Source: JAFAVZ01 sp036009105 (GTDB lineage: Bacteria; Acidobacteriota; Thermoanaerobaculia; Gp7-AA8). From it: a stretch of 18,593 nt of DNA. Shown piece by piece: positions 1 to 8,033 of this stretch. The position numbers and the translations under genes are program-made. The stretch is taken from contig DASYMJ010000336.1 of assembly GCA_036009105.1 (NCBI GenBank), positions 1 to 18,593 of the forward strand, written 5' to 3'. Position 1 is the first letter of the stretch, and every line of letters begins with the position of its first letter. The notes under the pieces are model-generated. The model saw only the letters and a list, made by a program, of their open reading frames with translations, did no database searches and was not told the origin of the DNA.

Positions 1-37
1 GAAGATCGTCGTGGCCCGCCGCGACTACCGCGCGTGA
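1..37 (+). CDS. 3' end of an unidentified gene
   Basis: An open frame runs in from the window edge and stops at TGA 35-37, with last residues KIVVARRDYRA. Too little is present to recognise a family. The stop is followed within 10 bases by a palindromic repeat element, so this is probably the end of a transcription unit. Confidence 0.4.
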   Translation, partial: KIVVARRDYRA

Positions 38-44
38 GAACAGG

Positions 45-135
45 TGTCATCCTGAGCGAAGCGAAGGATCCGCACATTCAGGCGCCCCGCAAGATCGGTA
101 CGGATCCTTCGTCGTCTCCGCGACTGGGGATGACA
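45..135. repeat. REP-like inverted repeat (ILSEAKDP type)
   Basis: The left arm (about 45-71) begins TGTCATCCTGAGCGAAGCGA and ends GAAGGATCC. The right arm (about 102-135) starts GGATCCTTCG and ends GGGGATGACA, so the outer and inner ends are reverse complements around a roughly 30-base spacer. Accidental translation of the left arm gives VILSEAKDP, a phrase familiar from dispersed intergenic palindromes in Acidobacteriota and related genomes (recalled, not searched). The right arm supplies the ATG at 130 that probably starts the next gene. Confidence 0.6.
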
Positions 136-1281
136 CTCGCACTCCTCGTCCTTGCGCTCGCCGCGCCCGCGAAGGCGCCTCCTCTGCCGGACCACCGCGA
201 TGACGCGCCGGAGCGGGAGAACCTCCTGAACTACGCGCACGGCGCGGTGGCGATCTCCCGCACCGGGGAGGCCACGCTGAAGGGCTCGGTCCTCCGCGCC
301 ATCGACGGCGATCGCGATCCGGGCTCGATCTGGACCTCGCCGCCGCACGACGCGCAGCAGACGCTCGTCTTCGCGCTGCCGTCGCGCACGCGCCTCACGC
401 GCATCGGCGCGGAGAGCGGCACCGCCGTCGGGCTGCGCTTCGAGGCCTCGCTGGACGGCACGACGTTCCGCGAGCTGGCCAGCGTCAAGCTGCAGCGCAA
501 CGGCGAGGCGCAGCTGTTCGACGTCACGCCGACGGAAGCCTCGTATCTGCGCGTGACGACGCTCGACACGGGCAAGACCTTCATCGGCCTCAACTCCGTC
601 CACGCGCGCGGCACCGCAATCGAGCCGGCGCATCCCGGCTCGCTGGAAGGCTGCTGGGCCATGGATACGGAGCGCGCGGCGATGACCCAGCAGGGCGCGT
701 ACGTCTTCGGCCGGAACGGCGAGGTGCTCCTCGACGGCGGCAGCGACGGCCGCTTCTATCGCTTCGTCTGGACCAGGGGCGCGCAGTTCGGCGTGGCCGC
801 GGTCAGCGTCACGCCGGACGGCCGCCACATGAGCGGCATCCGCTGGCACGAGGAGGCCGAGCCGCTCTTCATCGCCACCACGTGGGTCGGCCGGAAGTCC
901 CCGTGCACGGAGCGGCCAAAGATCAGCGACGCCGTCTTCCGCGCGTACCTCGAAAAGCACGGCCGCTATCCGATGTACGGCCTCCGCTTCGACGAGCAGG
1001 GGAAGCTGCTGGAGAGCGAAAGCGGCGTGATGCTCGACCGGCTGGCGGGGATGAAAAGCGCCCGCATCGTGGCCAACGAGTTTCTCCAGGCCACGGCGGC
1101 GCGGAACCGTGCGGTGGCGCAGACGAAGCTCGATACGCTGCGCGCGGCGCTGCAGAAACGCGGCGTCGACCTCGACCGATTCGAGCTGGTGAACCACGGC
1201 AGCGAGCAGCCGCATCGCGCCGTGCAGACGGACGCCACGCGCTCGCTGTACGGCTCCGTCGATCTCGAACTTCGTAGATAA
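130..1281 (+). CDS. Secreted discoidin-like / OmpA-like protein
   Basis: The predicted protein is 383 aa, exported and of unknown function. With the start at 130 the protein opens with a signal peptide (MTLALLVLALAAPAKA). The frame stays open back to GTG 34, but those extra 32 residues are translated from the palindromic repeat, so I reject that start. Residues about 30-165 look like an F5/8 type C (discoidin) beta-sandwich: a predicted series of beta strands including SLDGTTFRELASV and YLRVTTL, a pattern used for carbohydrate or surface binding. A middle section (about 175-260) has two cysteines and no recognised domain. The C-terminal 110 residues resemble an OmpA-like domain: LRFDEQGKLL, then a helix, then LRAALQKRGVDLDRFELV and a terminal SVDLELRR, though the usual peptidoglycan-binding residues are degenerate. 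PpdK follows after 8 bases. The fold assignment is by pattern only. Confidence 0.7.
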   Translation: MTLALLVLALAAPAKAPPLPDHRDDAPERENLLNYAHGAVAISRTGEATLKGSVLRAIDGDRDPGSIWTSPPHDAQQTLVFALPSRTRLTRIGAESGTAVGLRFEASLDGTTFRELASVKLQRNGEAQLFDVTPTEASYLRVTTLDTGKTFIGLNSVHARGTAIEPAHPGSLEGCWAMDTERAAMTQQGAYVFGRNGEVLLDGGSDGRFYRFVWTRGAQFGVAAVSVTPDGRHMSGIRWHEEAEPLFIATTWVGRKSPCTERPKISDAVFRAYLEKHGRYPMYGLRFDEQGKLLESESGVMLDRLAGMKSARIVANEFLQATAARNRAVAQTKLDTLRAALQKRGVDLDRFELVNHGSEQPHRAVQTDATRSLYGSVDLELRR

Positions 1282-1282
1282 T
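1277..1282 (+). promoter_or_regulatory. Possible -10 box for leaderless ppdK transcript
   Basis: GATAAT lies exactly 7 bases before the GTG start at 1290, overlapping the stop of the preceding gene. No Shine-Dalgarno sequence is visible between them and no convincing -35 was found, so this is a weak call based on spacing alone. Confidence 0.25.
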
Positions 1283-1289
1283 CGCCGCC

Positions 1290-4022
1290 GTGAGCGAAAA
1301 ATACGTTTACTACTTCGGCGACGGCGCGGCCGAGGGCAACGCGAAGATGAAAGACGTCCTCGGCGGCAAGGGGGCGGGCCTGGCCGAGATGACGAACATC
1401 GGCGTCCCCGTCCCTCCCGGCTTCACCATCTCGACGGCCGTCTGCACGTACTTTTACGATCACGAGAAGAGCTATCCGCCCGAGCTGAAGCAGTCCGTTG
1501 CTGACAACCTGGCCAGGGTGGAACAGTCCGTCGGCCGCAAGTTCGGCGACCGCGAGAAGCCGCTGCTCGTCTCCGTCCGCTCCGGCGCGCGCGCCTCCAT
1601 GCCCGGCATGATGGACACCATCCTCAACCTCGGCCTCAACGACGAGACCGTGCAGGGCCTGGCCCGGTCCTCGGGCGACGAACGCTTCGCGCTCGACTCC
1701 TACCGCCGCTTCATCCAGATGTACAGCGACGTCGTGCTCGAGATCGATAAAGAGCACTTCGAGCACGAGCTCTTCGCGTTGCGCGACCGCGCGCGGGTGA
1801 AGACCGACGCGGAGATCCCGGCGGACAAGATGCGCGAGCTCGTCGCCACCTACAAGGGCATCGTGCGCGAGAAGGGCGGCCGCGAGTTCCCGCAGGACGT
1901 GCACGAGCAGCTTTGGGGCGCCATCGGCGCCGTGTTCAACTCGTGGAACAACCAGCGCGCCATCACCTACCGCAAGCTCAACCAGATCCCGGACGACTGG
2001 GGCACCGCGGTCAACGTGCAGTCGATGGTCTTCGGCAACATGGGCGACGACTGCGCGACCGGCGTGGCCTTCACGCGCAATCCGTCCAACGGCGAGCATC
2101 GCTTCTTCGGCGAGTACCTGCCGAACGCGCAGGGGGAGGACGTGGTGGCCGGCATCCGCACGCCGCTGCCGATCTCCAAGGCGCAGGCCGTCAGCGATGA
2201 GAAGTCGCTGGAAGAGACGATGCCCGCCGTCTACGCGCAGCTGGAGGACGTCTACAAGAAGCTCGAAGGCCACTACCGCGACATGCAGGACATCGAGTTC
2301 ACCATCCAGTCCGGCAAGCTCTATCTCCTGCAGACGCGCACCGGCAAGCGCACCGGCTTCGCGGCGGTGAAGATCGCCTGCGACATGGTGGACGAGGGGC
2401 TCATCGATCAGAAGGAAGCGGTGGCGCGCGTGGAGGCGGGGCAGATCATCCAGCTCCTCGCGCCGGTCTTCGACGCCCCCGAAAAAGAGAAGGTGCTCAA
2501 AGGCGGCCGCCTCCTCGGCCGCGGCCTGCCGGCCGGACCGGGCGCCGCGGCAGGACGCATCGCCTTCAACGCCGAGCACGCGGTGTCGATGGCGAAGGAC
2601 GGGCCGGTCGTGCTGGTGCGCATCGAGACCAGCCCGGAGGACATCGCCGGCATGCACAGCGCGGCCGGCATCCTCACCACGCGCGGCGGCCTCACCTCGC
2701 ACGCGGCGGTGGTGGCCCGCGGCATGGGCCGGCCGTGCGTCGTCGGCGCCGGCATGCTGCGCGTCGACTACCAGAAGGGCGAGCTGCGCAGCGAAGGGCA
2801 CGAGCCGCTGGAAGAAGGCGACTGGGTGTCCATCGACGGCACCACCGGCGAGATCATCGGCGGCAAGCTCGCCACCCGGCCGTCGGAAGTGATCCAGGTC
2901 CTGCTGGAAGGCTCGATGGATGCGAAGGACTCGGAGACCTACCGCAACTTCGACCGGTTGCTCAAGTGGGCGGACGAGCTGCGCACGCTCGGCATTCGCA
3001 CGAACGCCGATACGCCGAACGACGCGCGGGTGGCGCGCCTCTTCGGCGCGGCCGGCATCGGCCTTTGCCGCACCGAGCACATGTTCTTCGCCGAGGAGCG
3101 CATCCTGCGCGTGCGCGAGATGATCCTGGCCCGTGACGAGAAGGGCCGCCGCAAGGCGCTCGATCAGCTGCTGCCATTCCAGAAGGCGGACTTCGAGGGC
3201 ATCTTCCGCGAGTTGCCGGGCATGCCGGTGACCGTGCGCCTGCTCGATCCGCCGCTGCATGAGTTCCTCCCCCAGACCGAGGGGCAGATCTCCACCGTGG
3301 CGCGCGAGATGGGGTGGGGCTTCGTCGAGCTGCGGGCGAAGGTCAACCAGCTGCACGAGTCCAACCCCATGCTCGGCCATCGCGGCTGCCGCCTCGCCGT
3401 CACCTATCCGGAGATCTACGAGATGCAGGTGCGGGCGATCTATCAGGCCGCGGCGGACGTGAAGAAGGACGGCATCGACGCGCGCCCGGAAGTGATGATC
3501 CCGCTGGTCGGCACGGTCAGGGAGTTGACGCTGCTCTGCGAGATGGTGCGCCGCGTGGCGGGCGAGGTGCTCACCGAGCGCGGCGTCGAGATGCCGGTGA
3601 TCGTGGGGACGATGATCGAGATCCCGCGCGCGGCGTTGATCGCCGGCCAGCTCGGGGCCGCGGCGGAGTTCTTCTCCTTCGGCACGAACGACCTCACCCA
3701 GATGACGTTCGGCTACTCACGGGACGACGCCGGCACCTTCCTCCCCGAGTACGTGGACAAGAAGATCCTGCCCAGGGATCCGTTCGAGTCGATCGATGTG
3801 GAAGGCGTCGGCCAGCTCGTAAAGTACGGCGCGGAGAACGGGCGGAAGGCGAACCCGAAGCTGAAGGTCGGCGTCTGCGGCGAGCACGGCGGCGATCCCG
3901 ATTCCATCCGCTTCTTCCGCGGCTGCGGCCTGGATTACGTCTCGTGCTCACCGTACCGCGTGCCGGTGGCCAGGTTGGCCGCGGCGCAGGCGGAGCTGGA
4001 GTTCGTGCATTACGAGGGATAG
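1290..4022 (+). CDS. ppdK: Pyruvate, phosphate dikinase
   Basis: This cytosolic enzyme interconverts pyruvate, ATP and phosphate with phosphoenolpyruvate, AMP and pyrophosphate. The 910-aa length is typical of the family. Domains in order are the N-terminal ATP-grasp nucleotide-binding part (GGKGAGLAEMTNIGVPVPPG near residue 30; LLQTRTGKRTG near 350), the swivelling phosphohistidine domain with catalytic His471 in GGLTSHAAVVARG, and the C-terminal PEP/pyruvate TIM barrel (GLCRTEHMFF, GTMIEIPRAAL, FFSFGTNDLTQM) with catalytic Cys863 in GVCGEHGGDP. All key motifs are intact. The start is GTG 1290. No Shine-Dalgarno sequence is obvious and a GATAAT box sits 7 bases upstream. The gene ends directly in a dispersed repeat (4020-4080) and faces a minus-strand operon. 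In anaerobes and many Acidobacteriota it serves glycolysis/gluconeogenesis using pyrophosphate; direction here is unknown. Confidence 0.97.
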   Translation: MSEKYVYYFGDGAAEGNAKMKDVLGGKGAGLAEMTNIGVPVPPGFTISTAVCTYFYDHEKSYPPELKQSVADNLARVEQSVGRKFGDREKPLLVSVRSGARASMPGMMDTILNLGLNDETVQGLARSSGDERFALDSYRRFIQMYSDVVLEIDKEHFEHELFALRDRARVKTDAEIPADKMRELVATYKGIVREKGGREFPQDVHEQLWGAIGAVFNSWNNQRAITYRKLNQIPDDWGTAVNVQSMVFGNMGDDCATGVAFTRNPSNGEHRFFGEYLPNAQGEDVVAGIRTPLPISKAQAVSDEKSLEETMPAVYAQLEDVYKKLEGHYRDMQDIEFTIQSGKLYLLQTRTGKRTGFAAVKIACDMVDEGLIDQKEAVARVEAGQIIQLLAPVFDAPEKEKVLKGGRLLGRGLPAGPGAAAGRIAFNAEHAVSMAKDGPVVLVRIETSPEDIAGMHSAAGILTTRGGLTSHAAVVARGMGRPCVVGAGMLRVDYQKGELRSEGHEPLEEGDWVSIDGTTGEIIGGKLATRPSEVIQVLLEGSMDAKDSETYRNFDRLLKWADELRTLGIRTNADTPNDARVARLFGAAGIGLCRTEHMFFAEERILRVREMILARDEKGRRKALDQLLPFQKADFEGIFRELPGMPVTVRLLDPPLHEFLPQTEGQISTVAREMGWGFVELRAKVNQLHESNPMLGHRGCRLAVTYPEIYEMQVRAIYQAAADVKKDGIDARPEVMIPLVGTVRELTLLCEMVRRVAGEVLTERGVEMPVIVGTMIEIPRAALIAGQLGAAAEFFSFGTNDLTQMTFGYSRDDAGTFLPEYVDKKILPRDPFESIDVEGVGQLVKYGAENGRKANPKLKVGVCGEHGGDPDSIRFFRGCGLDYVSCSPYRVPVARLAAAQAELEFVHYEG

Positions 4023-4076
4023 TTGTCGGCTGTCAGTGATCAGTTGTCAGTAGATGACGTCCAACCGGCAACTGCT
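4020..4076. repeat. QLSVVS-type TGTCAG repeat after ppdK
   Basis: Immediately after the ppdK stop codon is a run of related TTGTCGGCTGTCAGT / CAGTTGTCAGTAG units ending in CCAACCGGCAAC. It closely resembles the element at 14035-14100. Both sit in convergent intergenic gaps directly after a stop codon. Function is unknown; it may fold and help terminate transcription. Confidence 0.45.
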
Positions 4077-4655
4077 TCATGCTCCCCCCGCCGTCCGCGC
4101 GTTGCGCCGTTCCTTCCACTGGTGCCAGCCCCAGATGCCCAAGGCGATCACCACCAGGGCGATGAGGCCGTACTTTTCGATGTGCGCGGCGCGGCCCAGG
4201 AGCGACTCCACGGCGCGGCCGAAGTAGAAGCCGAGGCAGGTGATGGCGATCGACCAGACGGCGCAGGTCAGCGCCTCGTAGATCAGGAAGCGCATCACCG
4301 AGATGCGGGAGATGCCGATGATCACGGCGCACGTCACGCGCAGGCCGTACAGCCACTGGGTGATGAAGATGGCCGGCGCGCCGTAGCGCTCGAACATGCG
4401 GATGCCTTTGCCGAAGTGGCGCTTCATCTTCGGGAAGCGCTCCAGGATGCGCACGCCCTGCTTGCGGCCCAGCCAGAACCAGGCGATGTGGCCGACGTAA
4501 GCGCCGAGGAAGGCCACGCCGGCGACCGGCCAGAAGTCGAGGTAGCCGCGCTCGGCGAAGAAGCCGGCCATCACCAGGATGGTCTCCCCCTCCAGCAAGG
4601 TGCCGACAAAAACGGCCAGATATCCGAATTTGTGGAGCAGCACCTCGGGTGTCAT
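4077..4655 (-). CDS. DedA/SNARE-associated family membrane protein
   Basis: The predicted product is a 192-aa inner-membrane protein of the DedA (VTT domain) superfamily, whose members are implicated in lipid carrier flipping and envelope homeostasis. The N-terminus FGYLAVFVGTLLEGETILVM is the family's hallmark re-entrant segment with the conserved Glu. A GAYVGHIAWFWLGRKQG segment, the positively charged FGKGIRMFERYG loop, and FITQWLYGLRVTCAVIIG, with its conserved Arg, follow. A last transmembrane helix (LIALVVIALGIWGW) and a basic tail end the protein. I chose ATG 4655 because it places the hallmark segment near the N-terminus. ATG 4670 (five residues longer, weak GGA upstream) is equally possible. 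The longer open frame back to 4766 overlaps the upstream gene and is unlikely. It lies 56 bases downstream of the MshEN gene and is probably cotranscribed. Confidence 0.88.
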   Translation of the reverse strand: MTPEVLLHKFGYLAVFVGTLLEGETILVMAGFFAERGYLDFWPVAGVAFLGAYVGHIAWFWLGRKQGVRILERFPKMKRHFGKGIRMFERYGAPAIFITQWLYGLRVTCAVIIGISRISVMRFLIYEALTCAVWSIAITCLGFYFGRAVESLLGRAAHIEKYGLIALVVIALGIWGWHQWKERRNARTAGGA

Positions 4656-4711
4656 TGCGGACCCAACCATGCAAGATCCGGGGGCGGGAGGGGGAAGGGA
4701 GGCCGCACCTG

Positions 4712-5344
4712 CTAAACGCGCTCCCTCAGCTCCAGCGTGCGCAGCACCTTCTCCAGCAGCACCCACACCCGGTCCAGGCGCTGCTCGATGCGGGTGAGGC
4801 GCTCGTCCAGGTCGCCGCTGTCGAGCTCCGCGATGATGTCCCAGAACACCGGGTCGTTCGGCATGTTGCGCGGGGCGCGCTGACGCACCGACAACGTGTC
4901 ATCGAGCTCCAGCTCGGGCGGATAGAGCTTCTCGATCATGGCCATGATCGAGCTCTCCGGCGCGATGAGCGGCGCCACGGTCATGGCCGTCGCCTGCTCC
5001 AGCTTGTCGACGAGGTCGACGTCCGTCGGGTCGACCATGGCCACTTCCAGCCGGTTGAAATCGTCGATGCGCACCGGGATGGCGTGGCAGTCGATGGCCA
5101 GCGTGCGGTTCATCTTGCGCACGACCTTCTTCGGAACGTCGATGTGCAGGAGGCTGATGCACGGCACGTCGATCTGCTTGGAGAGGAAGGCAGCCAGGAC
5201 GTTCTCGTCGATGAACTTCAGCCCGACGAGGGTGGAGCCGAAGCGCTTGCCGGTCTCCCGCTGCTCGGCCAGCGCGATCTGCATCTGCACCGGATCGATC
5301 AGGTTGGCCGCCACGAGCATCTCGCCGAGGTTCTGCTTGTGCAT
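4712..5344 (-). CDS. Stand-alone GspE N-terminal (MshEN) domain protein
   Basis: The predicted protein has 210 aa. Residues 1-145 match the GspE/PilB N-terminal region: NLGEMLVAANLIDPVQMQIA, then GSTLVGLKFIDENVLAAFLSKQ, then PVRIDDFNRLEVAMVDPTD and a closing MIEKLYPP. In type II secretion and type IV pilus ATPases this region binds partner proteins or, in MshEN, cyclic di-GMP. Here there is no Walker A motif or ATPase domain. Instead an acidic linker leads to a C-terminal amphipathic helix (ERLTRIEQRLDRVWVLLEKV), probably a coiled coil for oligomerisation. The ATG at 5344 is chosen because GGAG (plus-strand 5350-5353) precedes it by 5 bases; an upstream GTG at 5374 lacks such a site. A regulatory or c-di-GMP-responsive role is inference. 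DedA follows on the same strand. Confidence 0.8.
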   Translation of the reverse strand: MHKQNLGEMLVAANLIDPVQMQIALAEQRETGKRFGSTLVGLKFIDENVLAAFLSKQIDVPCISLLHIDVPKKVVRKMNRTLAIDCHAIPVRIDDFNRLEVAMVDPTDVDLVDKLEQATAMTVAPLIAPESSIMAMIEKLYPPELELDDTLSVRQRAPRNMPNDPVFWDIIAELDSGDLDERLTRIEQRLDRVWVLLEKVLRTLELRERV

Positions 5345-5607
5345 CGGGACTCCATCGTAAAACGAAGCGGGCACGGCCCGCAGCGTTTGTTGGCTTAGCC
5401 GCTGCGAACCGAGCCCACCAAAGAAGCCTGCCCGTTTGGCGTTGGATCGGCCAGCGCGGCGAAGGTGGCGTCGGCCGGCCGCCTACGTTCGGGGTTGCGG
5501 AACGCCGTGAAATCAGCGCCTTGGGTGCTTCATCCGAAGCCCGCCGGAGCGCACGTAAACCGTTCTTCGCAGCAGCGTCCGGTGAGTCCATTAGCCGCAC
5601 GTATATG
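5345..5607. other. Intergenic stretch at left edge of the foreign cassette
   Basis: About 260 bases separate the start of the MshEN gene from the cassette promoter. Open frames exist on both strands but none has a recognisable protein or ribosome-binding site. The sequence changes from host-like GC-rich DNA near 5350-5560 to visibly AT-richer DNA after about 5560. No tRNA, integrase or insertion sequence end was found. The promoter of the minus-strand pair must lie here; I cannot place it with confidence. Confidence 0.4.
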
Positions 5608-5644
5608 TTTTGGAACTTCACATTGGATTTTGGAACGTAATCCA
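5608..5644 (+). promoter_or_regulatory. Repeat-containing operator candidate upstream of helicase
   Basis: Two exact copies of TTTTGGAAC lie at 5608-5616 and 5628-5636, 20 bases apart, about two helical turns. The second copy is inside an inverted repeat TGGATT (5624-5629) / AATCCA (5639-5644). The inverted repeat fills the spacer between the proposed -35 and -10 boxes, where a bound regulator would block or modulate transcription. The regulator is unknown. Confidence 0.4.
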
Positions 5645-5651
5645 CTATTAT
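5623..5651 (+). promoter_or_regulatory. Sigma70-like promoter of the helicase-ParB operon
   Basis: TTGGAT (5623-5628) and TATTAT (5646-5651) are separated by 17 bases, close to consensus TTGACA-17-TATAAT. Transcription would begin near 5658, which is itself an ATG, so the helicase mRNA may be leaderless. This fits the weak Shine-Dalgarno context. Confidence 0.5.
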
Positions 5652-5657
5652 CGGATG

Positions 5658-8033
5658 ATGGCGCGGGTCGCAATGACTGACGAGCGGGTTTCCAGACTCG
5701 TTTCCAAGTATTTGATTCCGCTATTCTGGCGAAGTGGCTCGGTGCTGGGCATTTGTGACGAGCTCAATCGGCACTCGTCTCAGACCATTCACCCCAACCG
5801 AATCCATTCCCTGCTTTCCGGCCATAATGAGCGAAGCCTCAATGAGGCGACCTTCCATGAGATTCAGGCCGCCGCCGCTGTGGTCATGAACATGGAGCCA
5901 GACGCAGCGCGGCTCGCCGAAGCGACCGCGGGAGCGGAGAAACTCTGGCCACTGGTAGCGGGAAGCGAGAATGTTTCGCAGGCTCTGGCTGAGCGTTTGG
6001 GCTACCCCGTTGCGGTCGTCAACGACCTGATCACCCGTTGCGGGTTCACGCTCGTTCCACACCCTCCCCACATGGATCGGAATGTGGCTGAGGGTGCCGA
6101 CTGGTCATTTCAGGCGGACGCGGAACGGATCTGCCTGCGCGACCTCGCCAGGGCAGGGGCGAAGATCGGCATGATCGTTCCCACCGGCGGGGGGAAGACG
6201 CGAATCGCCTTGCGCATCGCTCTCCGCTGGCTCGAGGCGCATCCGGATGGCGTTGTCCTCTGGGTCACTCACCAGCGGAATCTGCGCGAACAAGCGCGCC
6301 GAGAGCTCCAGCAGATGCTGACAAGCGGCGATCACAGCCTTCCTGCAGACTCAGCCAAACTCCTCGGTGAACGCATCGACGTACTCATGGTGCAGAAGCA
6401 ACTCCGCGAGTGCCTCGAGGCGAACAACGGATCACCGCTGCTCGCGATCGTTGATGAAGCCCACCACGCGGCGGCGCCGACCTACCAGCCGATCTTCGAT
6501 GCGCACCATGCGCTGGCTGCTCTGTTCCTCACCGCGACGCCGAATCGAACTGACGAGCTTCCACTCGGCATCGATCAGATCTCCTACAGCATTACCTATC
6601 GTCAACTTGCCGATCGGCGAGTAATCGTTCTTCCACAGTTCGAGGAGTTCCGCGTCCCGAACTTCGACTGGTCGCCGGAATCGGTCGACGCACTTGCCGA
6701 AGACATTGTCGAGCGAGCCGCCAGTGAGTTCACCAAGGTTCTCGTGCTGGCGCCGCGAGTCGACCGCGTCGTCGAGTTCTACAACGTCCTTCGTGACAAG
6801 ATCGGCGCACGCGACGATCACCCGCTCACCATCGACGACGTCGGGTACATTCACGGCTCGGGCAACTCACACGATGTCGCGCCGGAGCACTTCCTGGCGA
6901 CCTTCCGAGAGAAACCGCGGGCAATCTACGTATCCGCTCAGCTGCTTCTCGAAGGATTCGACGACCCCACCATCAACGCGGTGGTCATCAGTTATCCATC
7001 GCAGAGCCTCGTAAAGCTGATGCAAGCCGCCGGTCGATGCGTCCGGTATTCGCCAGAAAAGCGGGCAGCGTTTGTCGTCCAGGCCCGCAGCGAAGCGTTG
7101 GAGTACTACTTCGATCAGCGCTGGCTCTATCAGGAAATCAGTGACCGCTTCCGCCCTGAGTTGCTGGACATCACCTATGCCTCGACGACCGACCTTCGCG
7201 AAAAGGTCGCCGCCGTCCTGCAGACGCATAATGTCGACGATCAACTGCAGGAGCACGTCATCCAAAACTTGGACAGCGTGGCGGCTGGGCAGACGTGCCG
7301 TCTGCTCTTCACCGGGTTGCCCTACTTCGGCGAAGTGGCGAACTTTCCTGCTGACGCCCGGTGGACCGCCTTCCTTGAAACGGAGGCCAACTCCACGGAG
7401 TTCCGGTGGATCTTCAATGATTTCTGCGCACGCGGCACGGAAGCGGCCGACCCGATCGAGTTCCTTCGCGCCTACGGTCGCAAGTTCTCTTTCGGTCCCG
7501 CCTACGACGTGTCGGCCACATGGCGTCGGTACAGTGACGTGCTCACCGCCATTCACAACGCCGCTCAGGAACTCAAAGGAGCCGGCGCCAGCAGTGCCGA
7601 CGGCGTAAGCCGGCCATACGGGGCGAACGGAGCGACCACATGGCTCCGGTACATTACCTTCCGATATGACCCCGTGATCGATCCCGAATTGGCGGCGTTC
7701 CTCGCTGATTGCTACAACGTCGATCCCATCACTGCACGGTACATCGCGGAACGCGGCGCGTTCGGCGGTTGCGTGAAGCTGCTACTGCCTGGCGGCGGGT
7801 ACGAGGCGCACCTGCTCGTCAAAGGCGAAGACGCCATTTTCCGTGAGCAGATCGGTAGCGTTCGAGCCAGTGTACTGGCGGCGCGGTCCGACGAGCGCTT
7901 CGCCGTCTTTGCCGCCAGCGTCGCGAGTCTTCGCGGCCTGCCAGCGATTCCGCGGTACGTCATCGACCGGCTCGATCAATTCATCAACGATGAACCTCGC
8001 CTGCTTTTTTTGTTCGAAAGGACGTCCAGATGA
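5658..8033 (+). CDS. SF2 DEAH-box helicase with unique flanking regions
   Basis: This 791-aa ATP-dependent nucleic-acid helicase or translocase has an unknown substrate. It keeps the superfamily 2 motifs: Walker A PTGGGKT with Lys180; Ia VLWVTHQRNLREQA; DEAH at 266-269 in AIVDEAHHAA; TATP at 292-295 (motif III, LFLTATPNRTDEL, SSL2/RAD25-like); motif V SAQLLLEGFDDPTINAVV; and motif VI QAAGRCVR at 456-463. The N-terminal 140 residues are helical with two helix-turn-helix-looking stretches (VLGICDELNRHSSQTIHPNR and ALAERLGYPVAVVNDLITRC). The C-terminal 260 or so residues match nothing I know. The start is uncertain between ATG 5655, 5658 and 5673; 5658 coincides with the predicted transcript start. 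The TTG-initiated frame from 5610 would run through the promoter. The stop overlaps the next start in ATGA (8030-8033), so the two products are translationally coupled. Base use is less GC-rich than in the flanking genes, suggesting transfer. Confidence 0.85.
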   Translation: MARVAMTDERVSRLVSKYLIPLFWRSGSVLGICDELNRHSSQTIHPNRIHSLLSGHNERSLNEATFHEIQAAAAVVMNMEPDAARLAEATAGAEKLWPLVAGSENVSQALAERLGYPVAVVNDLITRCGFTLVPHPPHMDRNVAEGADWSFQADAERICLRDLARAGAKIGMIVPTGGGKTRIALRIALRWLEAHPDGVVLWVTHQRNLREQARRELQQMLTSGDHSLPADSAKLLGERIDVLMVQKQLRECLEANNGSPLLAIVDEAHHAAAPTYQPIFDAHHALAALFLTATPNRTDELPLGIDQISYSITYRQLADRRVIVLPQFEEFRVPNFDWSPESVDALAEDIVERAASEFTKVLVLAPRVDRVVEFYNVLRDKIGARDDHPLTIDDVGYIHGSGNSHDVAPEHFLATFREKPRAIYVSAQLLLEGFDDPTINAVVISYPSQSLVKLMQAAGRCVRYSPEKRAAFVVQARSEALEYYFDQRWLYQEISDRFRPELLDITYASTTDLREKVAAVLQTHNVDDQLQEHVIQNLDSVAAGQTCRLLFTGLPYFGEVANFPADARWTAFLETEANSTEFRWIFNDFCARGTEAADPIEFLRAYGRKFSFGPAYDVSATWRRYSDVLTAIHNAAQELKGAGASSADGVSRPYGANGATTWLRYITFRYDPVIDPELAAFLADCYNVDPITARYIAERGAFGGCVKLLLPGGGYEAHLLVKGEDAIFREQIGSVRASVLAARSDERFAVFAASVASLRGLPAIPRYVIDRLDQFINDEPRLLFLFERTSR

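Noticed and set aside
966..3380. An 804-codon open frame on the minus strand opposite ppdK
   Set aside because: Its translation is low-complexity, rich in Arg, Ala, His and Val, and lies antisense to a perfectly conserved ppdK. This is a by-product of high-GC codon use. The 508-codon frame opposite lepA (9870-11396) is rejected for the same reason.
5610..5657. TTG start at 5610 for the helicase (807 aa)
   Set aside because: The extra residues would be encoded by the promoter and repeated operator elements; ATG 5655, 5658 or 5673 is more plausible.
5465..5680. A 71-codon plus-strand frame in the gap before the helicase
   Set aside because: It has no ribosome site or recognisable domain and runs through the proposed promoter and operator into the helicase gene in another frame.
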